Below, piece after piece: positions 1 to 8,197 of a DNA stretch of 43,339 nt. This DNA is from an uncultured Roseateles sp. GTDB taxonomy: Bacteria > Pseudomonadota > Gammaproteobacteria > Burkholderiales > Burkholderiaceae. The notes under the pieces are model-generated. The model was not told where the DNA came from. It was given only the letters and a program-made list of their open reading frames with translations, and made no database searches. The DNA lies in NCBI GenBank assembly GCA_946480605.1, contig CAMLKW010000010.1, positions 1-43,339 of the forward strand, given 5' to 3'. The translations under genes and the position numbers were made by a program. Within the stretch, counting starts at the first letter, position 1; each line of letters starts with the position of its first letter.

Positions 1-1
1 G

Positions 2-493
2 CATCCGCAGGACCCGGCCTGCGCGCCGCTGGACCGGCAGTACCAGCTGGGCGAGTCGCTGCTCGTTGCGCCGGTGTTCACCGAGGACGGCGAAGTGGAC
101 TTCTACCTGCCCGAGGGCACGTGGACCCACCTGCTGAACGGGGAAAAGAAGCAGGGTGGCCGCTGGCACCGCGAGCGGCATGGCTTCCTGTCCATGCCGC
201 TGTACGCGGCGCCGGGCAGCGTCATCGCCTGGGGCGCCGAGACCGAGCGGCCGGACTACGACTATGCCCGCGGCACCGTGCTGCGCGTGTTCGAGCTGCC
301 CGACGGTGCCAGCGCCGCCTTCGAGGTCGCGGCGCTGGCGGGTGGCTACGCCGCGCGCGGCACGGTGCGTCGCGAGGGCGCGAGCTACGCCGCCACCGTC
401 ACCGAAGGTGCGCTGCGCGACTGGTGCCTGGAGGTGGATGGCCGCCGCAGCCCCGTGCAGGCTGAAGGCGCCACGCTGCGCTGGGGCGGCTGA
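2..493 (+). CDS. yicI: GH31 alpha-xylosidase (YicI-like), C-terminal part only
   Basis: The reading frame is open from base 2 and ends with TGA at 491-493, so this is the last ~163 residues of a gene that begins outside the window. The segment runs through LDRQYQLGESLLVAPVF, GTWTHLLNGE and GGRWHRERHGFLSMPLY, which match the distal barrel and beta-sandwich of GH31 enzymes and are closest, from memory, to the YicI alpha-xylosidase group. Members remove terminal alpha-xylosyl residues from xyloglucan oligosaccharides. The catalytic aspartates lie upstream and cannot be checked. Whether it is secreted cannot be judged. It is followed 104 bases later by a secreted GH9 enzyme on the same strand, consistent with a xyloglucan or other hemicellulose set. 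An alpha-glucosidase of the same family is the main alternative. Confidence 0.88.
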   Translation, partial: HPQDPACAPLDRQYQLGESLLVAPVFTEDGEVDFYLPEGTWTHLLNGEKKQGGRWHRERHGFLSMPLYAAPGSVIAWGAETERPDYDYARGTVLRVFELPDGASAAFEVAALAGGYAARGTVRREGASYAATVTEGALRDWCLEVDGRRSPVQAEGATLRWGG

Positions 494-571
494 GCCCCGC
501 AGCCGGCCCGCGCTCACGCGTGGGCCGGCCTCCCCCAGACCGACTGGGCAACGACCCCAATGTCCACCGGC

Positions 572-585
572 TGACAACGTTGTCA
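572..585. promoter_or_regulatory. LacI-family-type operator before the GH9 gene
   Basis: TGACAACGTTGTCA is a perfect 14-bp palindrome with the central CG dyad typical of LacI/PurR-family operators. It sits 12 bases before the chosen ATG of the GH9 gene, where a bound repressor would block transcription or initiation. It differs from the TGAAAGCGCTTTCA palindromes near the right end, so a different LacI-family protein, not encoded in the window, probably reads it. The function is inferred from symmetry and position. Confidence 0.6.
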
Positions 586-597
586 AAATGCGCCGCC

Positions 598-2319
598 ATG
601 AGATCTCCAGCCCTGTCCCTGATCGCCTTTTCGCTGCTGGCCCTGGCTGCGCTGCCCGCCCAGGCGCAGGGCGTCGCCGTCAACCAGGTCGGCTACCTGC
701 CCGCTGCCGCCAAGTGGGCGGCGCTGCCGGGCGGCGCCGCCGATGAATTCCGGCTGGTACGCGCCGGCACCGACGCGGTGGTGCTGCGCGGCCAACTCGC
801 GCCGGCGCGCACCTGGGCGCCCGCCGGCGCCGCCGTGCGGCTGGCCGACTTCTCCGCGCTGACCGCGCCGGGCGACTACGAGCTGCGCGTGGACGGCCAG
901 CCGGCGTCGCCACGCATCCGCGTCGCCTCGGACGCCTATGCCGCGCTGACCGCCGCCAGCCTGAAGGCCTTCTATTTCAACCGCGCCGGCATGGCGCTGG
1001 AGCCTCGCCACGCCGGCCCCTGGGCGCGGCCGGCCGGCCACCCGGACACCGACGTGCGCATCCACGCCTCGGCCGCCAGCGACAAGCGGCCCGAAGGCTC
1101 GCGCATCTCGTCGCCCAAGGGCTGGTACGACGCGGGCGACTACAACAAGTACATCGTCAACTCCGGCATCACCGTCTACACGCTGCTGGCTGCCTACGAG
1201 CAGTTCCCGGCGCTGTTCAAGGCGCAGACGCTGAACATTCCCGAGAGCGGCAACGACCTGCCCGACGTGCTGGACGAGGTGCTGTGGAACCTCGAATGGA
1301 TGCTGACCATGCAGGACCCCGCCGACGGCGGCGTCTATCACAAGCTCACCAACAAGGGCTTCGACGGCAACGTCATGCCGCATGAGGCCAAGGGCGAGCG
1401 CTACGTCGTCGCCAAGGGCACGGCGGCGACGCTGGATTTCGCTGCCGTGATGGCCCATGCCAGCCGCGTCTTCAAGCCCTTCGAGGCGCAGCGGCCCGGG
1501 CTGTCGGCGCGCCTGCGTGATGCTGCGGTTGCCGCCTGGCGCTGGGCCCAGGCCCATCCGCACATGGCCTACAAGAATCCGCCCGACGTGCGCACCGGCG
1601 AGTACGGCGACACCCGGCTGGACGATGAGTTCGCCTGGGCCGCCGCCGAGCTGTATCTGGCCACCGGCGAGATGGCCTACCGCGACGCGCTGGCGCTGGA
1701 CCGGCACACGGTGCGCGTGCCCGGCTGGGGCGACGTGATGGGCCTGGCGTGGGTGAGCCTGGTACAGAACCGCCACCAGCTCACCAAGGCCGATGCCGAA
1801 CTGGTGACCCGTCGCGTGCGCGCCTTCGGCGACGAGCTGGCGACGCTGTGGCGCGACTCCGCCTACCGGCTGACGATGGAGTCCGCCAACGACTACGTCT
1901 GGGGCAGCAACGCCCATGCGCTGAACCAGGCGCTGATGCTGATCCAGGCCTACCGAGTCGCCAACGAGCGCGCGCAGCTGGACGCCGCGCAGTCCGTGCT
2001 GGACTACGTGCTGGGCCGCAACCCGTTGGGGCTCAGCTACGTGACCGGCTTCGGCCAGCGCTCGCCCCTGCACCCGCACCACCGGCCGTCCGAGGCCGAT
2101 GGCGTGGAGGCGCCGGTGCCCGGCTTCATCGTGGGCGGCCCCAACCCTGGCCAGCAGGACCAGAAGAACTGCCCGGTGCGCTACCCGTCCGCGCTGCCTG
2201 CGCTGTCCTACATCGACCATGGCTGCAGCTACGCTGCCAACGAGGTCGCCATCAACTGGAATGCGCCGCTGGTCTACGTGGCTGCGGCACTGCAAGCTCT
2301 CACGCCTTCCTCTCGCTGA
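598..2319 (+). CDS. Secreted GH9 glycoside hydrolase (endoglucanase family) with N-terminal Ig-like domain
   Basis: 573 residues. I chose the ATG at 598 because it begins a clean signal peptide (MRSPALSLIAFSLLALA... ending at AQA, about residue 23); a longer in-frame start at 520 would bury it. No good ribosome site precedes 598. Residues ~25-110 form the Ig-like domain (VNQVGYLP start) seen in CelD-type GH9 proteins. The (alpha/alpha)6 barrel follows. The catalytic-base motif DAGDYNKY is present (D178, D181), as are the HHRPS segment near residue 497 and the terminal NEVAINWNAPL motif with the expected proton donor E549. GH9 enzymes mostly cut beta-1,4-glucans, including xyloglucan, and a few are exo-glucosaminidases. 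The GH31 neighbour favours xyloglucan or cellulose oligomers. The MFS transporter follows after 26 bases, suggesting one transcript. The palindrome at 572-585 suggests LacI-type control. Confidence 0.9.
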   Translation: MRSPALSLIAFSLLALAALPAQAQGVAVNQVGYLPAAAKWAALPGGAADEFRLVRAGTDAVVLRGQLAPARTWAPAGAAVRLADFSALTAPGDYELRVDGQPASPRIRVASDAYAALTAASLKAFYFNRAGMALEPRHAGPWARPAGHPDTDVRIHASAASDKRPEGSRISSPKGWYDAGDYNKYIVNSGITVYTLLAAYEQFPALFKAQTLNIPESGNDLPDVLDEVLWNLEWMLTMQDPADGGVYHKLTNKGFDGNVMPHEAKGERYVVAKGTAATLDFAAVMAHASRVFKPFEAQRPGLSARLRDAAVAAWRWAQAHPHMAYKNPPDVRTGEYGDTRLDDEFAWAAAELYLATGEMAYRDALALDRHTVRVPGWGDVMGLAWVSLVQNRHQLTKADAELVTRRVRAFGDELATLWRDSAYRLTMESANDYVWGSNAHALNQALMLIQAYRVANERAQLDAAQSVLDYVLGRNPLGLSYVTGFGQRSPLHPHHRPSEADGVEAPVPGFIVGGPNPGQQDQKNCPVRYPSALPALSYIDHGCSYAANEVAINWNAPLVYVAAALQALTPSSR

Positions 2320-2345
2320 TCGTCATAAAACAAAACGGAGACTGC

Positions 2346-3647
2346 ATGTCCTCGACGACTCGCCACCCGCTGGTGTGGGTGCCCTCGCTCTACCTCGCCA
2401 TGGGCCTGCCCAACGTGATGGTGGGCGTGGTCGCCGCCATCATCTACAAGAACCTGGGCGTGCCCAACGAGGACATCGCGCTCTACACGTCGCAGATGTA
2501 CCTGCCCTGGGTGCTGAAGCCGCTGTGGGCGCCGCTGCTGGAGACTTACCGCAGCAAGCGCTTCTGGGTCATCAGCATGGAGTTCACGATGGCCGCGGCG
2601 CTGGCGCTGGTGGCGCTGGTGCTGCCGCTGGAGGGCTTCTTCAAGCTGTCGCTGGCGTTCTTCTGGCTCGTGGGCTTCGCGTCCGCCACGCAGGACACCT
2701 GTGCCGACGGCGTCTTCATGACCACCGTCACCAAGACCGACCAGGCGCGCTACGCCGGCCTGCAGGGCATGTGCTGGAACCTGGGTGCCGTCGTGGCCTC
2801 GGGCCTGTTCGTGTCGCTGACCGGCTACCTGCACAACCACCACGGCATGAGCTGGGTGCAGTGCTGGATGGTGGTCGTGTCGCTGGCCGCCGCGGCCATG
2901 GCCGTGTTCGGCCTCTACCACCTGCGCGTGCTGCCGCCGGGCTCGCCGTCGCACCTGCATGGCCAGGGCTTTGCGGGTGGCCTGAAGTCCACCGCCGAGG
3001 CCTGGGTCACCTTCTTCCAGAAGCCGCAGATCTGGATGATGCTAGCCGTCATCTTCTTCTACCGCTTCGGCGAGGGCTTCATCGAGAAGTTCGGCCCGCT
3101 GTTCCTGCTGGACGCGCGCGAGGCCGGCGGCCTGGGCCTGGACAACGAAGCGCTGGGCCACATCAACGGCACGGTCGGCACGCTGACCTTCATCGCCGGC
3201 GCCTTCCTGGGCGGCTTCCTGGTGGCGCGCCGCACGCTGCCGCGCAGCTTCTTCACGCTGGCGCTGATCCTGAACGTGCCGCACCTGACCTACTTCTACC
3301 TGGCCGAGACCATGCCGACCGACACGGTCACCATCGCCGTCATCGTCGCCATCGAGAAGTTCGGCTTCGGCATGGGCTCGGTGGGCCACATGCTGTACAT
3401 GATGCAGCAGATCGCCCCCGGCCCTTTTCGCATGGCCCACTACGCGATGGCCACCGGCGTCATGGCGCTGACCAAGTGGGGCACCGGCAGCGTCAGCGGC
3501 CTGCTGTGGAACTACGTGAGCCACGACTACCTGCATTTCTTCGGCTGGGTGCTGGTGTTCTCGGTGCCGCCGGTCGTCCTGGCCTGGCTGGCGCCGTTCC
3601 CGCATGACAGCAAGGACGAGCCCGCGGAAGCCGTGACGGGTCACTGA
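2346..3647 (+). CDS. MFS transporter, AmpG/PAT-like sugar permease
   Basis: 433 residues. The ATG at 2346 follows a GGAG ribosome site (2337-2340) with 5-base spacing. The protein is hydrophobic throughout, with about 12 membrane segments and the short charged loops of a major facilitator permease. The start (RHPLVWVPSLYLAMGLPNVM) and the WVLKPLWAPLLE segment resemble the AmpG/PAT branch, whose members carry muropeptides or, in carbohydrate loci of Xanthomonas-type bacteria, sugars. It lies 26 bases after the GH9 gene and 27 before the GH27 gene on the same strand. Inner-membrane uptake of the oligosaccharides they release is therefore the likely job. The substrate is inferred from context only. 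Antisense open frames here are GC-driven shadows. Confidence 0.85.
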   Translation: MSSTTRHPLVWVPSLYLAMGLPNVMVGVVAAIIYKNLGVPNEDIALYTSQMYLPWVLKPLWAPLLETYRSKRFWVISMEFTMAAALALVALVLPLEGFFKLSLAFFWLVGFASATQDTCADGVFMTTVTKTDQARYAGLQGMCWNLGAVVASGLFVSLTGYLHNHHGMSWVQCWMVVVSLAAAAMAVFGLYHLRVLPPGSPSHLHGQGFAGGLKSTAEAWVTFFQKPQIWMMLAVIFFYRFGEGFIEKFGPLFLLDAREAGGLGLDNEALGHINGTVGTLTFIAGAFLGGFLVARRTLPRSFFTLALILNVPHLTYFYLAETMPTDTVTIAVIVAIEKFGFGMGSVGHMLYMMQQIAPGPFRMAHYAMATGVMALTKWGTGSVSGLLWNYVSHDYLHFFGWVLVFSVPPVVLAWLAPFPHDSKDEPAEAVTGH

Positions 3648-3674
3648 CAACACCAAAGACCGGAGACAAGCACC

Positions 3675-4895
3675 ATGAAGACGACGCTGTGGCGCCTGGG
3701 CGCCCTCATGCTGATGCCCGTGCTGGCCGCATTGCCCGCACAGGCGCAGCAGCAACACGAATCGCTGAAGCTGGACGCGCCCAAGCCGGTGCTGTTGCCC
3801 ACGCCGCCCATGGGCTGGAACTCGTGGAACAAGTTCAAGTGCGACGTCAGCGAGAAGCTGATCCGCGAGCAGGCCGACGCCATGGTCGCCAGCGGCATGC
3901 GCGACGCCGGCTACAAGTACATCGTCATCGACGACTGCTGGCAGAAGAGCCGCGACGCCGACGGCAACATCCAGGCCGACCCCGAGCGCTTCCCCAGCGG
4001 CATCAAGGCGCTGGCCGACTACGTGCATAGCAAGGGCCTGAAGTTCGGCCTCTACTCCGACGCCGGCGCGCTGACCTGCGGCGGCCGCCCCGGCAGCGCC
4101 GGCCACGAGTTCCAGGATGCGCGCCAGTACGCCAAGTGGGGTGTGGACTGGCTGAAGTACGACTGGTGCTACACCGGCCCGCGCAACGCCGAGGCCGCGT
4201 ACACCATCATGGCCAAGGCGCTGCGCGAGTCGGGGCGCGACATCGTGCTGTCCATCTGCGAGTGGGGCACCGACCAGCCGCAGCGCTGGGGGCCCAACGT
4301 GGGCCACCTGTGGCGAACCACCGGCGACATCTTCGACGCCTGGGAGGGCAAGAAGGACTGGTCGATCGGCATGACCAACATCCTGGACCTGAACGTCGAC
4401 AACTGGCGCTACGCCGGCCCCAACCGCTGGCCCGACCCCGACATGCTGGAAGTCGGCAACGGCGGCATGACCGTGACCGAGTACGAAAGCCACTTCTCGC
4501 TGTGGGCCATGCTGGCCGCGCCGCTGGTCGCGGGCAACGACATGGCCAGGATGGACGCCGACACCCGCCGCATCCTGACCAACAAGGACGTCATCGCCGT
4601 GGACCAGGACCCGCTGGGCCAGGCCGCGCGCCGCGTGCGCAAGGACGGCGACCTGGAGGTCTGGGCCCGCTCGCTGCAGGGCGGTGACACGGCGGTCGTG
4701 CTGTTCAACCGCGGGCCCAAGGCCGTCGAGATGTCGGCCGACTGGGCGTTGCTGAACCTGCCTGCCGGCGCACGCGTGCAGACGCGCAACCTGTGGAGTG
4801 GCGAGGTCAAGAAGGGCGTCAAGGACCGCGTGGCCGGCAGCGTCGCGTCGCATGGCGTGCTGATGTGGCGCATCACGCCGGAGCTGGCGCGTTGA
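3675..4895 (+). CDS. Secreted GH27 alpha-galactosidase
   Basis: 406 residues, start ATG at 3675 with GGAG at 3662-3665. A signal peptide ends near residue 24 (LPAQA). The GH27 barrel begins at PTPPMGWNSWNKF (~43-54). YIVIDDCWQ follows, then the nucleophile segment WLKYDWCY with D163, and the acid/base segment LWRTTGDIFDAW with D218. These match the two catalytic aspartates of human alpha-galactosidase A (D170, D231). RWPDPDMLEVGN and DPLGQAARRV are further family motifs, and a small beta-sandwich closes the protein. It hydrolyses terminal alpha-galactose, or possibly alpha-GalNAc, since both specificities occur in GH27. The stop overlaps the start of the next gene, implying coupled translation with the CE4 deacetylase. 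Confidence 0.95.
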   Translation: MKTTLWRLGALMLMPVLAALPAQAQQQHESLKLDAPKPVLLPTPPMGWNSWNKFKCDVSEKLIREQADAMVASGMRDAGYKYIVIDDCWQKSRDADGNIQADPERFPSGIKALADYVHSKGLKFGLYSDAGALTCGGRPGSAGHEFQDARQYAKWGVDWLKYDWCYTGPRNAEAAYTIMAKALRESGRDIVLSICEWGTDQPQRWGPNVGHLWRTTGDIFDAWEGKKDWSIGMTNILDLNVDNWRYAGPNRWPDPDMLEVGNGGMTVTEYESHFSLWAMLAAPLVAGNDMARMDADTRRILTNKDVIAVDQDPLGQAARRVRKDGDLEVWARSLQGGDTAVVLFNRGPKAVEMSADWALLNLPAGARVQTRNLWSGEVKKGVKDRVAGSVASHGVLMWRITPELAR

Positions 4896-5614
4896 AGCTG
4901 AAGCTGCTGGCCGTTGCGGCACTGTTCACGGCCGGTGTGGCGCAGGCTGCCTGCGGCCCCGAGGCGCTGGGCACGTCGCGCACGCTGACGCTGAAGCGCG
5001 AGGGCGCCGCCTGGGGCAAGGCCCAGCATGCGGCGTTGCCCACGCTGCAGCCGGGCGAGATCGTACTGAGCTTCGACGACGGCCCGCGGCCCGAGTCCAC
5101 GCCGGCGGTGCTGAAGGCGCTGGCCGACCACTGCGTGCTGGCCACGTTCTTCGTCAACGGCGAGCCGCTGCGGCAGCACGCCGCGCTGGCCCGCCAGGTG
5201 CGCGACGCCGGTCATACGGTGGGCATGCACGGGTTCAGGCACGACCGCTTCTCGCAGCTGTGGTCGGCCGCGCAACTCGCCGACCTGGACTCGATGACCG
5301 CGGCTTACCGCGAGGTGCTGGGCACCGAGCCGGCATCGTGGCGCTTCCCGTTTCTTGAAGAGACGTCTGCCATGCGCGCCGCGCTGCGCGAGCGTGGCGT
5401 GACCGTCATGTCTATCGACGCGGGCGCCGAGGACTGGCTGCCCGACCAGACGCCGCAGAAGCTGGCCGACAAGCTGCTGGGCCAGCTGGCCAAGAGCGGT
5501 GGCGGCATCGTGCTGCTGCATGACGCGCAGGACCAGACGGCGAGGGCGATGCCCTTGCTGCTGCAGACGCTGAAGGCCAAGGGGTATCGGGTCGTGCACC
5601 TGCGCTGGGACTGA
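4892..5614 (+). CDS. Secreted polysaccharide deacetylase (CE4/NodB family)
   Basis: 240 residues. No ATG suits the N-terminus. A TTG at 4892 shares bases with the GH27 stop (TTGA) and begins a proper signal peptide (KLKLLAVAALFTAGVAQA), so I take it as the start. The NodB domain has the metal-binding pair in LSFDDGPRP (D62, D63) and the two histidines of MHGFRHDRF (H113, H117). R151 lies in WRFPF, and LLHDA carries H210. All expected catalytic residues are therefore present. The family removes N- or O-acetyl groups from chitin, peptidoglycan, xylan or poly-hexosamines. The substrate here is unknown: xylan-type O-acetyl esters would fit the GH31/GH9 neighbours, and N-acetylgalactosamine polymers would fit the amino-sugar genes downstream. 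Confidence 0.85.
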   Translation: MKLKLLAVAALFTAGVAQAACGPEALGTSRTLTLKREGAAWGKAQHAALPTLQPGEIVLSFDDGPRPESTPAVLKALADHCVLATFFVNGEPLRQHAALARQVRDAGHTVGMHGFRHDRFSQLWSAAQLADLDSMTAAYREVLGTEPASWRFPFLEETSAMRAALRERGVTVMSIDAGAEDWLPDQTPQKLADKLLGQLAKSGGGIVLLHDAQDQTARAMPLLLQTLKAKGYRVVHLRWD

Positions 5615-6010
5615 GCGCGCGCGGCATGAGCTTGGTGGGTTGGGAGTGCTTTCTCTGAGCGCTGGCGTCTGCTCGTTGCATTGCCGGGAGTCCCGCCCGG
5701 CGGCGGGGTGACTTTCTTCTGCGGCGCCAGAAGAAAGTCACCAAAGAAGAGGCGCTGAACCGCACACGAGCGCGACGCCGCCATGCGCGGCGCGCGAGAG
5801 CAACCAGCGGCGTTGCGCGCGGATGCGAGCCGCTGCGCTCTCGCGCCTGACTTGTGACGAGCAGGCCGTGTCGCACCACCTGCCCGTCCGACGCGCGGCT
5901 GCACGCCGTGCTCACCAGAAAACCCAATGCAGCGCCGCCCTGGCGGCGCGGCTCGGTGTTCCGGCGACGCCGCGCTTCGCTATGCTGCGCTGCACCACAA
6001 AGGAGCCGCC
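5615..6010. other. 396-bp intergenic region without a credible gene
   Basis: No convincing protein is seen here. The short open frames that cross it lack ribosome sites and have compositions typical of shadow translation. It contains the hairpin element at 5707-5742, a small GC inverted repeat (CGCCGCC/GGCGGCG) near 5934-5949, and an AAAGGAG ribosome site for the next gene just before 6011. Confidence 0.6.
5707..5742. repeat. Hairpin repeat element, perfect 15-bp arms
   Basis: GGTGACTTTCTTCTG at 5707-5721 is perfectly complementary to CAGAAGAAAGTCACC at 5728-5742, with a 6-base loop. From memory, very similar AAAGTCACCAAAGAAGAGGC hairpins recur between genes in many beta- and gammaproteobacterial genomes and are often mis-called as small ORFs. 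It could act as a bidirectional transcription end or as a small mobile palindromic unit. Only one copy is in this window. Confidence 0.6.
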
Positions 6011-6379
6011 ATGGATCTCGACCCCCAAGGCCTTGCCACCCGCCGCGCCGTGCTGGGCGATGCGTATGTCGACGCGGCGCTGGCCAAGGTCACGCCGTTC
6101 ACGGAGCCGCTGCAGGAACTGGTCACGCGCCACGCCTGGGGCAACACCTGGCAGCGGCCGGGGCTGGATCTGCGCACCCGCAGCATCGTCACCGTGTCCA
6201 TGCTGGTGGCGCTGGGGCGCACGCATGAGTTGAAGACGCATGTGCGCGGCGCGCTGAACAACGGCGTGACCGCGCAGGAGCTGCAGGAGATCTTCCTGCA
6301 TGCCAGCGTCTATTGCGGTTTCCCGGCGGCTGTGGACGCCTTCCGCGCGGCGGCCGAGGTGGTTGACGGCGCGCCTTGA
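6011..6379 (+). CDS. Carboxymuconolactone decarboxylase family protein
   Basis: 122 residues, start ATG at 6011 with an AAAGGAG ribosome site 6 bases upstream. An upstream in-frame start near 5927 lacks such a site. The whole chain is a single CMD fold: RHAWGNTWQRPGLDLRTRSI followed by the ELKTHVRGALNNGVT and FLHASVYCGFPAA segments, as in PcaC gamma-carboxymuconolactone decarboxylase. PcaC acts in the protocatechuate branch of aromatic catabolism, but no other pca gene is near, and many short CMD proteins have other or unknown roles. No CxxC of the AhpD peroxidase type is visible. It ends 10 bases from the convergent agaR stop. Cytoplasmic. The family call is firm; the reaction is not. Confidence 0.85.
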   Translation: MDLDPQGLATRRAVLGDAYVDAALAKVTPFTEPLQELVTRHAWGNTWQRPGLDLRTRSIVTVSMLVALGRTHELKTHVRGALNNGVTAQELQEIFLHASVYCGFPAAVDAFRAAAEVVDGAP

Positions 6380-6389
6380 AAAGCGCGGA

Positions 6390-7196
6390 TCAGGCCAGCA
6401 CGACTTCGATGCCTCGCCCGCGCAGCTGATCCACGATGCCCTGATCCGCGCCGCTGTCGGTGATCAGCACATCCAGTTGCTCCACCGGCGCGATGACGGA
6501 CAGGTTGCGCTTCATCAGCTTGGACGCGTCCGCCACGGCGACGACCTGGCGGCTGATCTTCATCATCTGCGCGTTCAGCTGCGCTTCCAGCAGGTGGGGC
6601 GTCATCAGGCCGATGTCGGGGTCCAGGCTGTCGACGCCGAGGAACAGCCGGTCGGCATACAGGCCTTGTAGCGCGGCCACGGCTTGCGGGCCGGACAGCG
6701 AATACGAGTTGGGCCGCAACTGGCCGCCCGGCATGATGAGGTTGACGTGCGGCACCGTCGCCAGCAGCGCGGCGATGTTCAGCGCGTTGGTGATGACGTT
6801 CAGCGACGTGAGGCGCAGGCCGCGGATCTGCTTGGCGATTTCTTCGGTCGTGGAGCCTGAGTCGAGCAGGATGGTCTCGCCGTCGCGGATCATCTTGGCT
6901 GCTTCGGCGGCGATGCGCGCCTTCTGCTCGTGGCGCAGCTTCTGCTTCACGCCGATGGGCACTTCCTCGGTGTCGCGATGCGCCAGCGCGCCGCCGTGGG
7001 TGCGCAGCACGGCGCCGGTGGATGCCAGCGCGTTGAGGTCGCTGCGGATCGTGACGACCGAGGTGCCGAAGCGGTCTGCCAGTTCGTCCACCGTCACGCG
7101 GCCCTGGCTTTGCACCAGCTCGCGGATCAGCCGGCGCCGCTCGTCGATGAGCAGCGGGCTTTCGGTTTTCGCGAGGGTGGAGGCTGAGGCGGGCAT
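6390..7196 (-). CDS. agaR: DeoR-family regulator, AgaR-like
   Basis: 268 residues. The N-terminal DeoR winged helix-turn-helix covers ~18-75 (RRRLIRELVQSQGRVTVDEL, then TSVVTIRSDLNAL and THGGAL). The C-terminal sugar-phosphate sensor domain (~90-250) contains the LLDSGSTTEEIA loop and the VADASKL segment typical of the family. It is the last gene of a same-strand series with sugar kinase, AgaS, AgaZ and permease, which matches AgaR repressors of N-acetylgalactosamine/galactosamine catabolism. A 47-base gap separates it from the kinase gene and contains a TCGAAAG...CTTTCGA inverted repeat, so it may be autoregulated from an internal promoter. The same CGAAAG boxes fill the promoter region at 11555-11938. 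The specific effector is inferred. Confidence 0.88.
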   Translation of the reverse strand: MPASASTLAKTESPLLIDERRRLIRELVQSQGRVTVDELADRFGTSVVTIRSDLNALASTGAVLRTHGGALAHRDTEEVPIGVKQKLRHEQKARIAAEAAKMIRDGETILLDSGSTTEEIAKQIRGLRLTSLNVITNALNIAALLATVPHVNLIMPGGQLRPNSYSLSGPQAVAALQGLYADRLFLGVDSLDPDIGLMTPHLLEAQLNAQMMKISRQVVAVADASKLMKRNLSVIAPVEQLDVLITDSGADQGIVDQLRGRGIEVVLA

Positions 7197-7202
7197 GCGG
7201 GA

Positions 7203-7228
7203 TCGAAAGGCGGTGGGCCGACTTTCGA
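7203..7228. promoter_or_regulatory. Putative AgaR operator before agaR
   Basis: TCGAAAG (7203-7209) and CTTTCGA (7222-7228) form a 7-bp inverted repeat separated by 12 bases, in the short gap directly upstream of the agaR start. The same half-site recurs several times between the permease gene and the TonB receptor. This points to autoregulation. Binding is inferred. Confidence 0.55.
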
Positions 7229-7243
7229 ATGATATCGACGGGG

Positions 7244-8197
7244 CTACGCGAGCTTGCTTAGGGCTTCAGCCGACAAGGGCAGGCCGGCCAGCCGAGCGGC
7301 ATACAGCGCAGCGCCCAGTTCGGGGCCGAAGCGCGGGCGCTTGAGCGTGGCGCCGGGCAGGCGGCGGACCAGCGCGGCTTGCAGCGGGCCCAGCACCAGT
7401 TCACCCGACGCAAAGACGCCGCCGGAGTAGGACACGTCCACTGCCGTACCCGCTGGCAGGCCCAGGTTGCGCGCGGTGCCGGCGGCCAGCAGCGCGAGTT
7501 CGTCGCCGGCGCGCACCAGCAGCTGGCGGGCCTGCGCGTCGCCTGCGTTGGCGGCGGCGGTGGCCAGCCGGGCGAGCTGGGCCAGTTCGCTGCGAGCGGC
7601 GCTGCCGTTGATCTCGCCGCACAGGTCCAGGTCGACCTTGAGGTCGAAATGCTCGCGGACCAGCTCCACCAGCGGGCCGGGCTCGGCGCGGCCGTCCACC
7701 ATGCGCGAGAACAGCGCCAGCACCTCGCGGGCCAGCCAGTGGGCGGAGCCTTCGTCGCCAAAGACCTCGCCCCAGCCACCGCAGCGCGCGCTGCGGCCTT
7801 GGCATTCACCGTAGGCGATGGAACCCGTGCCGGCGACCAGGCTGATGCCGTCGGCGCCGGCGAGCGAGCCGGCCCAGCTGCAGATCATGTCGTTGCCGAC
7901 GGTGCTGCGGGGCACGACGCCGGCCAGCAGCGTGTCGAACGATGCCAGCAGCTCGCTGTCTTCGCCGTGCGCGGGCAGGCCGGCGAAGGTGTGGGCCAGG
8001 TCAGCAGCGCGCAGGCCGGCCTGCGACAGCGCGGCCTGCACGCCGTCGCGCAGCAGCGCGCGCAGCGCATCGAAGCCGATCTCGAGGTAGTAGCTGGTCG
8101 TGGCCTCATGGCGCGCCAGCAGCCGGCCGCAGCCGTCAATCAGGACGAAGGCGGTCTTGGTGCCGCCGCCGTCGATGCCGAGAAACATGGGACTCAT
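7244..8197 (-). CDS. BadF/BadG-type amino-sugar kinase (GlcNAc/GalNAc kinase-like)
   Basis: 317 residues. I chose the ATG at 8197 because it overlaps the agaS stop as ATGA; an ATG three codons later (8188) is also possible. The N-terminus MFLGIDGGGTKTAFVLID is the phosphate-binding loop of the BcrAD/BadFG ATPase family that includes N-acetylglucosamine kinases. LVAGTGSIAYGE and GGWGEVFGDEGSAHWLAREVL are the second phosphate and adenosine elements. The family phosphorylates hexosamines at C6 (or C1). In this operon it would form GalNAc-6-P or GalN-6-P after non-phosphorylating import, the place AgaK holds in non-PTS GalNAc pathways. Cytoplasmic. Specificity between GlcNAc, GalNAc and GalN cannot be read from the sequence. 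Confidence 0.82.
   Translation of the reverse strand: MSPMFLGIDGGGTKTAFVLIDGCGRLLARHEATTSYYLEIGFDALRALLRDGVQAALSQAGLRAADLAHTFAGLPAHGEDSELLASFDTLLAGVVPRSTVGNDMICSWAGSLAGADGISLVAGTGSIAYGECQGRSARCGGWGEVFGDEGSAHWLAREVLALFSRMVDGRAEPGPLVELVREHFDLKVDLDLCGEINGSAARSELAQLARLATAAANAGDAQARQLLVRAGDELALLAAGTARNLGLPAGTAVDVSYSGGVFASGELVLGPLQAALVRRLPGATLKRPRFGPELGAALYAARLAGLPLSAEALSKLA

Noticed and set aside
583..2295. 570-residue minus-strand open frame opposite the GH9 gene
   Set aside because: Its translation is rich in V/G/R/H/Q without domain motifs, as expected from the antisense of a GC-rich gene; the plus strand has complete GH9 motifs.
3042..4922. 626-residue minus-strand open frame opposite MFS, GH27 and CE4
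   Set aside because: It spans three genes with recognised motifs on the other strand and has no ribosome site or domain.
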